This document shows positions 1-7,900 of a stretch of 19,267 bases of DNA, piece after piece. The position numbers and the translations under genes are program-made. This DNA is from Eubacterium sp. (GTDB taxonomy: Bacteria > Bacillota_A > Clostridia > Lachnospirales > Lachnospiraceae), in assembly GCA_023663915.1 (NCBI GenBank), contig JAMPGN010000062.1:1-19267 (forward strand). The letters are read 5' to 3'. The notes under the pieces are model-generated. The model made no database searches and was not told the origin of the DNA. It was given only the letters and a program-made list of their open reading frames with translations. The number at the start of each line of letters is the position of its first letter. Within the stretch, counting starts at the first letter, position 1.

Positions 1-61
1 GTGAACTTTTGTGCAATCTGCCAGTCCAAGTTTCGTGAAGGAGCTTTTGACACCCAAATCG

Positions 62-116
62 TAATAGAAAATTTCTACGCTTACTTCGAGTTTGCGAAGC
101 TCGTTTTTTTCTATTA
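62..116 (+). terminator. Structured intergenic element, probable terminator of an upstream gene
   Basis: A 10-bp inverted repeat (TAATAGAAAA at 62-71, TTTTCTATTA at 107-116) encloses an inner hairpin, CTTCG (84-88) with CGAAG (95-99), followed by seven Ts at 104-110. A hairpin followed by a T run fits a Rho-independent terminator for a gene lying before the window. The inner stem is short, so this is a moderate call. Confidence 0.45.
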
Positions 117-361
117 TATAAATCACAACGCGCAGCGTCAAGTCAACTCCCCGCAGTCAGCCGACCAGATATAGTAATCAAAACTACCAAAAACAGTTTA
201 AATATCTCTACTTCGTAATATTTATGTACAAAAATATTGCATTCACCGCGCAAACGTAGTATTCTATATATCAACAAACAACATGAATCCGTGTGGGGTG
301 ACGAGGCACGATACACTTCCCCGTCACGCACAAATATATGATGTAAGGAAGTTTTTGGAAC
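117..361 (+). promoter_or_regulatory. Leader region of degV with a possible promoter
   Basis: No gene is supported here; an open minus-strand frame of 78 codons has no family resemblance. A weak sigma-A-like promoter can be drawn as TTGCAT (237-242), a 17-nt spacer and TATTCT (260-265), giving a leader of about 90 nt. The leader holds a 6-bp inverted repeat, GTGACG (298-303) and CGTCAC (322-327), with no T run after it. An AAGGA ribosome binding site lies about 11 nt before the degV ATG at 362. Confidence 0.3.
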
Positions 362-1267
362 ATGAGAGAAGCATTTCATATTATCAGCGACGGCTCCTGC
401 GATCTGTCCTCCGAATTAGTGCGGGAGAATAACATCACGGTTGTGCCGTTCTATGTATCCTTCGACGACGAACATTATTTTAAGGAAAATGTAGAGATCG
501 GCATTCGGGATTTCTATCAGCAGATGGTTGACCGCAAGGGCGTATATCCGAAATCCTCCATGCCCTCTATTCGGGATTATGAAGAGGCGTTTTACCCCTT
601 TGCGGAAGCGGGAACACCCGTGATCTGCATCTGCATCACCACGAAATTCAGCGGCTCCATGCAGTCTGCATTAAACGCACGGACGCTGGTTTTAGAGAAA
701 TATCCGCAGGCGCAGATCACTGTCATCGACTCCACCATCGATACGGTCCTGCAGGGACAGTATGTGCTGGAAGCAGTCGCGCTGCGGGATCACGGCTTCA
801 GTTACGCGGATGCCGTGGCACGTTTGGAGGCAATCAAAAGCACCGGCAGGATTTTCTTTACGGTGGGAAATATGGAATATCTAAGACACGGCGGCCGCAT
901 CGGAAAAGTGGCGGCGCTCGCCAGCGGCGCGCTGGATATCCGTCCGATCATCACCTTAAAACAAGGAGAAATCTTCCCTTCCGGTATCGATCGGGGACGG
1001 AAACGCACGCTTAAGAAAGTGATGCGTCTTCTCTTAGACTATCTGCAGGAAAGCAGCCTTGGCATCGACTGCTACAGCATAGCGGTCGGATATGGCTACG
1101 ATCTGGAAGAAGGAATCGCTTTCCGCGATCAGGCGCTGTCCGTACTGCGGGAAAAAGGATATGCCGTCACAGAAATACCCACCTATCAGATCGGCGCCAC
1201 GATCAGCGTACACACCGGTCCTTTTCCGCTGGGCTTCGGCATCATCGAACGGGGAATCCATGCGTGA
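362..1267 (+). CDS. DegV family fatty-acid-binding protein
   Basis: This 301-aa protein is full length for the DegV (EDD fold) family, whose members bind a fatty acid and in some Firmicutes (FakB) present it to the kinase FakA for phosphorylation. Visible family signatures are the N-terminal ISDGSCDLS (about residues 8-16), TTKFSGSMQSA near residues 93-103, which matches the conserved S-G-T/S-x-x-S-A stretch, and EYLRHGGRIGK around residues 172-182. There is no signal peptide, so the protein should be cytoplasmic. It stands alone, convergent with the esterase gene; the gap between the two stop codons is 36 nt with no clear terminator hairpin. Genomes of this type usually carry several DegV paralogues, so the ligand cannot be told from sequence. 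The ATG start is supported by AAGGA about 11 nt upstream. Confidence 0.9.
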   Translation: MREAFHIISDGSCDLSSELVRENNITVVPFYVSFDDEHYFKENVEIGIRDFYQQMVDRKGVYPKSSMPSIRDYEEAFYPFAEAGTPVICICITTKFSGSMQSALNARTLVLEKYPQAQITVIDSTIDTVLQGQYVLEAVALRDHGFSYADAVARLEAIKSTGRIFFTVGNMEYLRHGGRIGKVAALASGALDIRPIITLKQGEIFPSGIDRGRKRTLKKVMRLLLDYLQESSLGIDCYSIAVGYGYDLEEGIAFRDQALSVLREKGYAVTEIPTYQIGATISVHTGPFPLGFGIIERGIHA

Positions 1268-1303
1268 AACACTTCTTCCCCGTCGTATGACCGATAGGCT
1301 TTT

Positions 1304-2860
1304 TTAATGCTGGATATTCTGCTCTTCTGACATCTGTGCCATGTTAAACGGCGGAAGAATGCTGTCGATCTTCTCATATAATGCATCGTCAAACTGATAG
1401 CGCACCTCGCACTCCCTGTCGAAGATCATGGTCGGTTCCTGCTCCTTCGTCACCGGCTTCCACTCCGGCAGCCTGTCGCTGTGTGGTCTGCCAGTCTTCA
1501 CAAAGGACATGAACGCCTCGAACATCTGCGCTTCCAGCCTCTCTCCCACCTCCGGGATCTGACACACTTCCACCAGCTCTGTATTATGGAAGAAAAATGG
1601 AATATCAGAACAGTGCCACGCGATTTTATCATGGTAGAGCGGAAATTCCAAGGTAAACTCGTACAGATACGCGCTGCCGCCGCCCTGCGCATGCTGTCTC
1701 GCCAGACGTTTGGAGGGCTGTCGCATCACGCGGTCGATCAGCAGCAGATCCGTGGGATTTTTCCCCGGAAAAGTCTTCTGAAACAGCGCGATCAGCTCGT
1801 CGGTATGCGCCCCGTATACGGGTTCGATGACCTCGCGGATCTGCGCCTTGGTCAGCTCATTTTTGGCAAACGACGCGGGCATGAACGCAAACTCCCCGAA
1901 AACGCTTCCCACCATGATCGGAATCTCATATGCCCGCTCCCTGAAGCCATAATCCAACGGATTCCCCCGGTAGTAATCGCCGACTAGCGGCGCGCCGCCG
2001 ACATAGCCTCCCTGCGCCACAATCGCGGGGCTGACCTTCTTGTATGCGCGCACCAGATCAAAATAAGGAATCGTTTCCAGTCTCCCGATCTCTTCTGCGG
2101 GAATATCCAATTCCTGTAACATCGCCGTGACAACCGCTCTCCCATCGCCCGTGCATGCCGGCATAAGCGACGCCTCGTTTACGCCGCTCATGATAAGCGC
2201 CTTATGGAACAATCCGTCCGCCGCCGCAATCTGCATCAGATCCGCCGCCTTCATGCCGCCGCCCGACTGTCCGAAGATCGTTACATTGTCGGGATCCCCG
2301 CCGAAGAGCGCAATATTGTCGTGTATCCACCCAAGCGCCGCAACCAGATCGGCATGACCTGCATTACCCGAATTGCGATATTTTTCCCCAAAAGGCGACA
2401 GATCCAGATAGCCGAGAATGTTCAGCCGGTGGTTCACGGACACGACCACCACCCCGCCCTCCATGCACATATGGAAGCCATCATAGGCAATCTGCTCGAT
2501 CGAAGAGCCCGCCTCATATCCGCCGCCGTGCAGCCACACGACGACAGGCATTTTCTGAGCGCCGTCCAGACTCGTCGTCCAGATGTTCAGATTCTGGCAA
2601 TGTTCGTCCTGCGGCCAGTAGCGGTGCGGCACCATCAGCTCCACACTCGGCGTGTCAGTCGTCATCAGCGGACAGACGAACCCGTAGGAAGCCGCTTCCT
2701 TCACACCCTCCCATTTTGCCGGTGTCGGCATCTGAAACCTGTCCGCGTGCGCATAAGGCACGCCCTTAAAAATATATGCGCCGTCGTAAAAATACCCTTT
2801 CAGTTTCCCGCCGGTCGTCTTAAGCACCGGTGCATCGTCAAATCGAAATGTCTTCACCAT
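1304..2860 (-). CDS. Type B carboxylesterase (para-nitrobenzyl esterase-like)
   Basis: This 518-aa alpha/beta hydrolase is of the carboxylesterase/lipase type B family, at the family's usual length. The oxyanion-hole motif HGGG is at residues 111-114 and the nucleophile elbow GQSGGG places the catalytic serine at 199. The usual acid and histidine are plausibly in GSVFGEFAF (about 318-326) and WHCSDIPFFFHN further on, which matches the family's H-x-x-x-I/L-P-F/Y-x-F pattern. No signal peptide is seen, so it should be a cytoplasmic esterase of broad substrate range. The start is supported by GAGGT about 6 nt upstream and by a TGC-TATAAT promoter at 2922-2930. It is divergent from the MerR-type regulator, which could affect its transcription. 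G+C-rich coding, similar to degV, suggests both belong to the resident chromosome. Confidence 0.9.
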   Translation of the reverse strand: MVKTFRFDDAPVLKTTGGKLKGYFYDGAYIFKGVPYAHADRFQMPTPAKWEGVKEAASYGFVCPLMTTDTPSVELMVPHRYWPQDEHCQNLNIWTTSLDGAQKMPVVVWLHGGGYEAGSSIEQIAYDGFHMCMEGGVVVVSVNHRLNILGYLDLSPFGEKYRNSGNAGHADLVAALGWIHDNIALFGGDPDNVTIFGQSGGGMKAADLMQIAAADGLFHKALIMSGVNEASLMPACTGDGRAVVTAMLQELDIPAEEIGRLETIPYFDLVRAYKKVSPAIVAQGGYVGGAPLVGDYYRGNPLDYGFRERAYEIPIMVGSVFGEFAFMPASFAKNELTKAQIREVIEPVYGAHTDELIALFQKTFPGKNPTDLLLIDRVMRQPSKRLARQHAQGGGSAYLYEFTLEFPLYHDKIAWHCSDIPFFFHNTELVEVCQIPEVGERLEAQMFEAFMSFVKTGRPHSDRLPEWKPVTKEQEPTMIFDRECEVRYQFDDALYEKIDSILPPFNMAQMSEEQNIQH

Positions 2861-2921
2861 GATCTACCTCTTTTCTGCGTTGTGACGGATATCCGCTTTG
2901 CGTCGCTCGTTTTTCTCATAC

Positions 2922-2930
2922 ATTATAGCA
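2922..2930 (-). promoter_or_regulatory. Extended -10 promoter of the carboxylesterase gene
   Basis: On the minus strand the bases read TGC-TATAAT, a perfect -10 box with the TGn extension. No good -35 box lies 16-18 nt upstream, which is common with extended -10 promoters. The predicted leader is about 55 nt. Confidence 0.6.
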
Positions 2931-3020
2931 TCTCCATGTTTTCTTTGCTAGCGGATCACGCAAATCCAGTCTTCTGAATTGGCATAGAACCTAAAAAGAA
3001 AATGTTATGCAAAAAAAGTA

Positions 3021-3051
3021 TTGACTCCAACGTAACGTGATACGGTATGCT
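3021..3051 (+). promoter_or_regulatory. MerR-type promoter with 19-bp spacer, likely autoregulated
   Basis: TTGACT (3021-3026) and TATGCT (3046-3051) are separated by 19 bp, the lengthened spacer typical of promoters twisted into activity by MerR-family proteins. A dyad ACGTaACGT lies inside the spacer (3030-3038), where such regulators bind. It directly precedes a MerR-family gene, so autoregulation is the natural reading. Confidence 0.65.
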
Positions 3052-3123
3052 TTTCCTAGGAAGGCGGTGCAGATATCAGCCGGCGGTATCCCTGCTTTCT
3101 ACGATAACAAAGGAGCTGATCAG

Positions 3124-4041
3124 ATGAATCCAAAAAATTGCCCTCACCAAAATGGGGAATCCCTGCGAACCATAAGCCAGATAGCGGAAATAACAGGCAT
3201 CAGCACACGCACGCTGCAATATTATGATGAAATCGGATTGTTGAAGCCAAGCTGCCTGACGCCGTCCGGGTACCGCATGTATGACGACGAAGCCCTGCAG
3301 ACGTTACAGCAGATTCTGTTTTTCAAGGAACTGGATTTTAAGTTAAAGGACATCAAAGAAATCCTTGCCAAACCCGATTTCGATCAAATTGCCGCTTTCC
3401 AAAAGCAAAAAGAGCTGCTCCTGCTAAAGCGCAGGCGGATGGACCGGCTGATCCAGCTTCTCGACCGCTTAGAGAAAGGAGAAGCATGTATGAGTTTTCA
3501 AGAGTTTGACCTGTCCGATTATATCAACGCATTGGAGGATTTTAAAAACAACAGCACCGACGAGGTGATCCGGCATTGGGGAAGCGTCGAGAATTATGAC
3601 CTGTTTATCCAAAAAATCAAAGACGAGGAAGATGAGGTCGCGAAACAGGCAATCAGACAGTTCGGCAGTATCGAGAAATACACTGCCGCCATGAAATATA
3701 ATCTGGCGCATTTCTCCGAATTGATGGAACAATGGCAGGCACAAATACCAGAAGAGCTGAAAATAGAAGATAAGTTTCTTCTATTGGCTGCGCACAGGGA
3801 CGAAGATGCCGCCTCGGACAGCGTCCAGCAGCTGGTTGGGGAAATCATCGCCTCTGCGCGGGAAAATGTTTCCTCTGCACTCATCGGAGGCGAGGAGCAT
3901 TACTGCCAGACGATCATGAAGCTTTACGCCAACGATTACCTAAAAGCCATAAATGACGCCAAATACGGCGCTGGCAGCTGTGATTATATCGTGACGGCAT
4001 TCCGCTATTATTTGGAGCAAAAACACGCGCAGAATCATTAA
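3124..4041 (+). CDS. MerR family regulator with TipAS-like effector domain
   Basis: This is a 305-aa transcription regulator. The winged-helix DNA-binding domain is at about residues 14-80 (ISQIAEITGISTRTLQYYDE, then a G-Y-R-x-Y wing), followed by a coiled-coil linker at about 85-118, and a C-terminal region resembling TipAS, the drug-sensing domain of TipAL-type activators. That region contains two similar blocks, EVIRHWGSVENYD and QAIRQFGSIEKYT. The open frame continues upstream to 3037, but the ATG at 3124 is preferred: AAAGGAG lies 8 nt before it, and the upstream 29 codons begin inside the promoter. Known relatives bind drugs or other hydrophobic ligands and switch on efflux or self-synthesis. 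The target here is probably its own promoter and perhaps the divergent esterase. The gene ends at a strong hairpin terminator. Confidence 0.88.
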   Translation: MNPKNCPHQNGESLRTISQIAEITGISTRTLQYYDEIGLLKPSCLTPSGYRMYDDEALQTLQQILFFKELDFKLKDIKEILAKPDFDQIAAFQKQKELLLLKRRRMDRLIQLLDRLEKGEACMSFQEFDLSDYINALEDFKNNSTDEVIRHWGSVENYDLFIQKIKDEEDEVAKQAIRQFGSIEKYTAAMKYNLAHFSELMEQWQAQIPEELKIEDKFLLLAAHRDEDAASDSVQQLVGEIIASARENVSSALIGGEEHYCQTIMKLYANDYLKAINDAKYGAGSCDYIVTAFRYYLEQKHAQNH

Positions 4042-4050
4042 CGGAACCGG

Positions 4051-4111
4051 AAAAGCCGAGTGCGGGCGGCAGTTCAATCGCCGCGTTTTATGACAAAGCA
4101 CTCGGCTATTT
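4051..4111 (+). terminator. Terminator of the MerR gene, with nested hairpins
   Basis: GCCGAGTGC (4055-4063) pairs with GCACTCGGC (4098-4106), extended by flanking As and a TATTTT tract. A second hairpin, GCGGC (4066-4070) with GCCGC (4080-4084), is nested in the loop. The 3' half is also the end of the decayed acetyltransferase frame on the other strand. Confidence 0.7.
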
Positions 4112-4196
4112 TCTCAAAGCCCAACTTTTCCGCTAGTCTTTCTGAAGCAGTATTTTGATAGTGGCACGCCCATACAGGCGCTTTTCCCTGCTGCAT
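4074..4196 (-). pseudogene. C-terminal remnant of a GNAT acetyltransferase
   Basis: On the minus strand an open frame of 40 codons ends in TGA. It reads like the tail of a GNAT-fold acetyltransferase: GKAPVWACHYQNTASERLA is followed by EKLGFEKIAECFVIKRGD. The pattern of N-x-A-S-x-x-L-A-x-K-L-G-F-E is the typical motif B and end of a 'GNAT acetyltransferase' of about 250 aa. Upstream, a TAG stop (4203-4205) and unrelated A+T-rich sequence follow at once, so the N-terminal three quarters are missing. The break lies next to the A+T-rich gene block that starts at 4264, suggesting the block's arrival removed the rest. Recognition is by eye from motif pattern. Confidence 0.7.
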
Positions 4197-4263
4197 GGCA
4201 TACTACAATAATATTTTAAGCCTATCAATTATTCATTTCTTTGCCGCCCCAAATTAAGCGCCT

Positions 4264-5706
4264 CTACTCAAATGCAGATTTAAAAAAATCTTCCTTCTTC
4301 AATAACGCAGGAATATAGCTTCTTAACACTTCAAGATACTGATACTCATATCCTTTCATCTCTATATACCCCTTCGCTGAATCTGCTCCCACATTAACGA
4401 CTCTTCTTGCATCATTGGCGATTGATGTAATTTTATTACTCATTTCAATATAGGTCTTTGTATTTTTTTGATCTATGAATAGCACTTCTAAATGCTTGTT
4501 CACCTCAAATATCAAATCTGGGTTATCTTCACTGGCATTTTGAACAGCAAAAGGAAGAACTCCCTCCGCTTCAAGCATAATGTCCGAAATACCATTTTCA
4601 CCATTTATATAGTTAAGATCTATTCCCGGCTGAACATTGTAACAATATCTATTGAAACAGATTCCAGCCCCAGAATCTTCCACGGAATACGCTTCTAACT
4701 GAACTCCCGAAGCGAGTTTATTATCCCCTTTGTAAATTGGTGTAGCACGATATAAAACATGGTTATTGGTTTCCCAAATGTATTCCGCCACATCATCTTC
4801 AAATGATTTCATCCCATCTATATTCAAGTATCGCGTACCCGTAATAAGATTTATTTCACTATCCTCTCCGACGAGTTGATGCGCAATCAAGTGACATCTG
4901 TTATACAAATATGGAGGATTTGAATTTACAAATCCCGAATATTTATTTTGGTTCCATCCAGAAGGCTTGATCATTCCAATATCCTGTCTGGAATTACTTG
5001 GCGGCATAATATCCGGACCAATATTCGCGATTGCTACGCCTGCTCTTCCCAGTTTATCTAATTGACTAAATTCACAAAAAGACGCGGTACTCTTTTTCTG
5101 ACTTGCTGAAAATGACGGCTTGTCACCGTTAATAATAATAGATGCCTTCCCAGTATAGGAAGGAACCATCTTTCCGTTCATATTGACTTCTGTTTCATTC
5201 GGACTGTCTGCTAAATAGTCCGAAAGAATATGCGAATAGTAAAGCAGCGCCGCAAAACTATCACATTTTTCACCGCCACTTCTGAACCAGTTATTAAGCA
5301 CACCAAAATCAAAGACCTTATTAACCGTATCCTGTAATAATTCTTTTCTTTCTTCCTGCTCCTTTTCCACAGTTTGGCTTTTATATTCCCAACTATTGTG
5401 TGAGCATTCCAGCAACTCATCTTCCTTTACGTCTAATTTGAAAAGTTTTGGAATACTCGATACCCCTTCAACCTTTAAATAATCAAGCTTCTCCTGTCCT
5501 CTCCCATCTGACTGCTCACTACACAGATAAAGTGCATTCATAAGCATTTTTACATTTTTATCTGTTTCATTTATTGGATTATTACCAAACAATATCTGCA
5601 CTACATAGGTATTTGTCTGCTCTTCATCACAGGCAAATGCTGTCGTTCCATGAACAGAAAACAATAGAATTATCGCCAATAAAGAAGCGAGCAAACGTTT
5701 TCTCAT
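4264..5706 (-). CDS. Secreted DNA/RNA non-specific endonuclease (EndA/NucA type)
   Basis: This 480-aa protein is predicted to be exported and to cut nucleic acids. A signal peptide (residues 1-25: basic start, LLASLLAIILLF core, AFA cleavage site) leads. The beta-beta-alpha metal nuclease domain spans about 180-365: NRCHLIAHQLVGE (269-281) stands at the D-R-G-H catalytic box with H272 as the general base, and the metal-ligand asparagine would be N286 in NLITGTRYLN. The glycine of the usual box is cysteine here. NHVLYRATPIYKGDN and VQLEAYSVED continue the fold. The region before it (about 30-175) carries YYSHILSDYLAD, and a further 110 residues follow the nuclease; I recognise neither. It is last in a three-frame chain: its ATG overlaps the previous stop as ATGA, with AAAGGG upstream. 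Roles could be DNA scavenging, biofilm DNA cleavage or attack on neighbours; no immunity gene is obvious. Confidence 0.82.
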   Translation of the reverse strand: MRKRLLASLLAIILLFSVHGTTAFACDEEQTNTYVVQILFGNNPINETDKNVKMLMNALYLCSEQSDGRGQEKLDYLKVEGVSSIPKLFKLDVKEDELLECSHNSWEYKSQTVEKEQEERKELLQDTVNKVFDFGVLNNWFRSGGEKCDSFAALLYYSHILSDYLADSPNETEVNMNGKMVPSYTGKASIIINGDKPSFSASQKKSTASFCEFSQLDKLGRAGVAIANIGPDIMPPSNSRQDIGMIKPSGWNQNKYSGFVNSNPPYLYNRCHLIAHQLVGEDSEINLITGTRYLNIDGMKSFEDDVAEYIWETNNHVLYRATPIYKGDNKLASGVQLEAYSVEDSGAGICFNRYCYNVQPGIDLNYINGENGISDIMLEAEGVLPFAVQNASEDNPDLIFEVNKHLEVLFIDQKNTKTYIEMSNKITSIANDARRVVNVGADSAKGYIEMKGYEYQYLEVLRSYIPALLKKEDFFKSAFE

Positions 5707-6104
5707 TCTTCTACCCTTTCAAAATCGATTCCATTAAATACAAATGCCTTTTTCGCTGCTATAACATCATATTCAAATTCAACATATTCATCAGGTGATT
5801 CTTCCACTGGAATCACCTTTATCGTTACACGATCGCCTACTTGGTATTTATACTTTTTTCCTATTTCACTTTCAAGAGAAACTACAAATTCTGAGCAACT
5901 GGCATCTTTCGGTCTCTTCACATTGGTCACTACCCAATCTTCCATCGCTGTTCCCGTCACTGTCACATTAATAGCAGATCGATCCGTAATACATATCGCC
6001 GGAATAGACAGTTCTCCACCCTCAAATGAAACTTCAATTTCTGCAGCATTGAAACCTGCATGGTTATTCTCAAACCAAAATCTATCATCTAACGCGTGCG
6101 TCAA
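5703..6104 (-). CDS. Beta-rich 133-aa frame, possible C-terminal domain of the lipoprotein
   Basis: I do not recognise the family. The sequence has short alternating hydrophobic strands (EIEVSFEGGELSIPAI, INVTVTGTAMEDWVV, DRVTIKVIPV, EYVEFEYDVI), the look of an Ig-like or similar beta sandwich. It has no signal peptide, which is odd because its neighbours on both sides are exported. The only start at the head of the frame is TTG, which overlaps the TGA stop of the lipoprotein gene (TTGA), with GGTGA about 10 nt upstream. The junction lies in a run of six Ts. One extra T, or a -1 slip on TTT, would join this frame to the lipoprotein as a 732-aa protein. Its own stop overlaps the nuclease ATG. 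So it is either a translationally coupled small protein or the detached domain of its neighbour. Confidence 0.6.
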   Translation of the reverse strand: MTHALDDRFWFENNHAGFNAAEIEVSFEGGELSIPAICITDRSAINVTVTGTAMEDWVVTNVKRPKDASCSEFVVSLESEIGKKYKYQVGDRVTIKVIPVEESPDEYVEFEYDVIAAKKAFVFNGIDFERVEE

Positions 6105-7900
6105 AAAATACTATCACCGTTTTCATGCAAAATGGAACTTATCTTGCTCCGTTCTGCTGAAGAAATATTTCTTTTCTCAGCTAAAGCAAACAGCAAATCG
6201 CAATTCAAATATAACGCCTCGCTAACTGGTGGCAACGCTACCTTGCGTTCTTCCTTGATTAGCTTATTGTATTCCTTGACTTCTTTTTTCTCTCGTTTTG
6301 TAGCGTCTTTGTCAGCTTTTTCCTCCTGTATTTCTGCAAGATATGAATCATTCAATGCTCTCTGTTCATCTACAAGAATGATTACATTATCGAGGGCTAT
6401 TTTATATGCCTTGTCCAAATATAAGGACTCTTTTGTAATGGCATAAAGGTCTAAATATGCCTGAGCCACAAAATACTTAAGACTCCAATCGGCATCTTTT
6501 GTATTTGTGAGAATCTCTGCACAATACTGATCCGTCATCTTAACGTAATCAGATTCGCCCTTAGTTTCCTTCGCCGAAATAATTGCCATCGGAAGAACTG
6601 TTGCATAATCAATATCTTTTCGGAATATGCGTGTAGAAACCGCCTTATACTGATTGATAGCTGCGAGACATTTTTCATACTCATTGGCATTATAATAGTC
6701 TTTTGCAATTTCAAGCCAATACAAGCCAAACTCTTTATAAGTATCCTGATGAGATTCTAACCATGCAATTTTACTGACAAGCTGTGAATCCGGCTTATTC
6801 GACCATAATACAAAACTTTCCACAGATTCTTGATTTAAAGCATGATCCCCCGGCAGATCATAATCCCGTACCATATTGAACATATATGACAAAGCATTCT
6901 TTGTGCTGCTATGTAATTCAGCAGATTCTTCATCATCAAGTTCCCAGCTATTCTGTAAAAATTGAAGATCAGCCTGTGAAGTTGTCGATTTATAACTCGA
7001 AACAAAATCAACTGTCATATAAAGAACAGATGCCGCCGATTTGAGCGCACTACCTGACTGAACCACACTAAGTAATCCCACCGGATTTGGAATCGCCTGT
7101 CTTAATGCTTGGGCACAATTCTGCTCATATATATATTCAAGTCGATCCCTTTTCACGGTGATCATACGATATCCGTCAATCGTATCCATCAAACTGGTAA
7201 TTTGCGCTTGTGTTTTTGTATCGACCGCATTGGGATAAACATCATTAACCAAAGATGAGTATACCGACTCTAAAAAAATCTGATTTCCCTTTGCTTCATT
7301 TATCTCTTGCGTTAAAACAGTCATATAATTCAACATATTTATTGAATTACGCTGCGTTTCCGTTAATGTTTCATCTTCTTCTATATCATAAATATCTTCT
7401 GGCTCTTCAACATCATGAGTCAAAACTTCTTTAGGGAAGGAAACATTTCCTTGTTCTACATTCTTTTCGTCATTGTTGTTGGGAATATTTTTGCCCATAT
7501 TTTTAGGCGTATTATTATTTACCGTTTTCGCGACATCTGCTAATTCTTTATCATCAATTTTCTTATCTTCTTTCGCCATTCCCACATCATCTATTGATCT
7601 CTCATCTTCTATTGATGTCACACTATCAACTGGTTCCTTGTTATCGGAATCATTCTTAGCTTCAACATTATCTACAGAATCATCAATCGCAGTCTCTGTA
7701 ACATCGACTAGTGCAGACGAATTATCTTCTTCCTTCTCATTCTCACTCTGCTCATCAACATCTGGTATAAAAACATCTGCGGAAGCGCTATAAGAAGTCT
7801 CTTCATTTTGAGCCTCGTCGTTAAAAGCACACCCTACTACTGACAACGCCATAAATAAAGCCAACATCAATACAACAAATCTTTTTTCATTTGTCTTCAT
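6101..7900 (-). CDS. Lipoprotein with acidic linker and helical-repeat body
   Basis: This 599-aa protein is unknown by family. It starts with a lipoprotein signal peptide: KTNEKRF, a hydrophobic core VVLMLALFMAL, then the lipobox SVVGC with lipid attachment at Cys24. Residues about 28-180 are low-complexity and rich in Asp, Glu, Ser, Val and Asn, a spacer that would lift the body off the membrane. From about 185 the protein is alpha-helical, with TPR-like pairs around residues 385-500 (YWLEIAKDYYNANEYEKCLAAI, with alternating A/Y/L positions), and ends with a charged coiled-coil stretch (EEKADKDATKREKKEVKE) plus a final helix. RBS GAGGAAAAT precedes the ATG. It leads the tightly overlapping frames 5703-6104 and 4264-5706. 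A role as surface anchor or scaffold for the nuclease is inference from operon structure only. Confidence 0.78.
   Translation of the reverse strand: MKTNEKRFVVLMLALFMALSVVGCAFNDEAQNEETSYSASADVFIPDVDEQSENEKEEDNSSALVDVTETAIDDSVDNVEAKNDSDNKEPVDSVTSIEDERSIDDVGMAKEDKKIDDKELADVAKTVNNNTPKNMGKNIPNNNDEKNVEQGNVSFPKEVLTHDVEEPEDIYDIEEDETLTETQRNSINMLNYMTVLTQEINEAKGNQIFLESVYSSLVNDVYPNAVDTKTQAQITSLMDTIDGYRMITVKRDRLEYIYEQNCAQALRQAIPNPVGLLSVVQSGSALKSAASVLYMTVDFVSSYKSTTSQADLQFLQNSWELDDEESAELHSSTKNALSYMFNMVRDYDLPGDHALNQESVESFVLWSNKPDSQLVSKIAWLESHQDTYKEFGLYWLEIAKDYYNANEYEKCLAAINQYKAVSTRIFRKDIDYATVLPMAIISAKETKGESDYVKMTDQYCAEILTNTKDADWSLKYFVAQAYLDLYAITKESLYLDKAYKIALDNVIILVDEQRALNDSYLAEIQEEKADKDATKREKKEVKEYNKLIKEERKVALPPVSEALYLNCDLLFALAEKRNISSAERSKISSILHENGDSIF

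Noticed and set aside
143..379. Minus-strand frame of 78 codons before degV
   Set aside because: No domain likeness, no ribosome site, and it overlaps the degV start; the region is better read as a leader.
2204..2977. Long plus-strand open frame (257 codons) across the esterase gene, with shorter ones at 1481-1987 and 2127-2357
   Set aside because: Rich in His, Arg and Pro with no family likeness; it is the antisense of a well-supported G+C-rich esterase gene.
3037..3123. Upstream extension of the MerR protein by 29 residues
   Set aside because: The extension begins inside the -35/-10 interval and has no ribosome site, whereas AAAGGAG stands 8 nt before the ATG at 3124.
7473..7793. Plus-strand Ser/Leu-rich frame of 106 codons
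   Set aside because: It is the complement of the Asp/Glu/Val/Asn low-complexity linker of the lipoprotein, which yields such a frame automatically.
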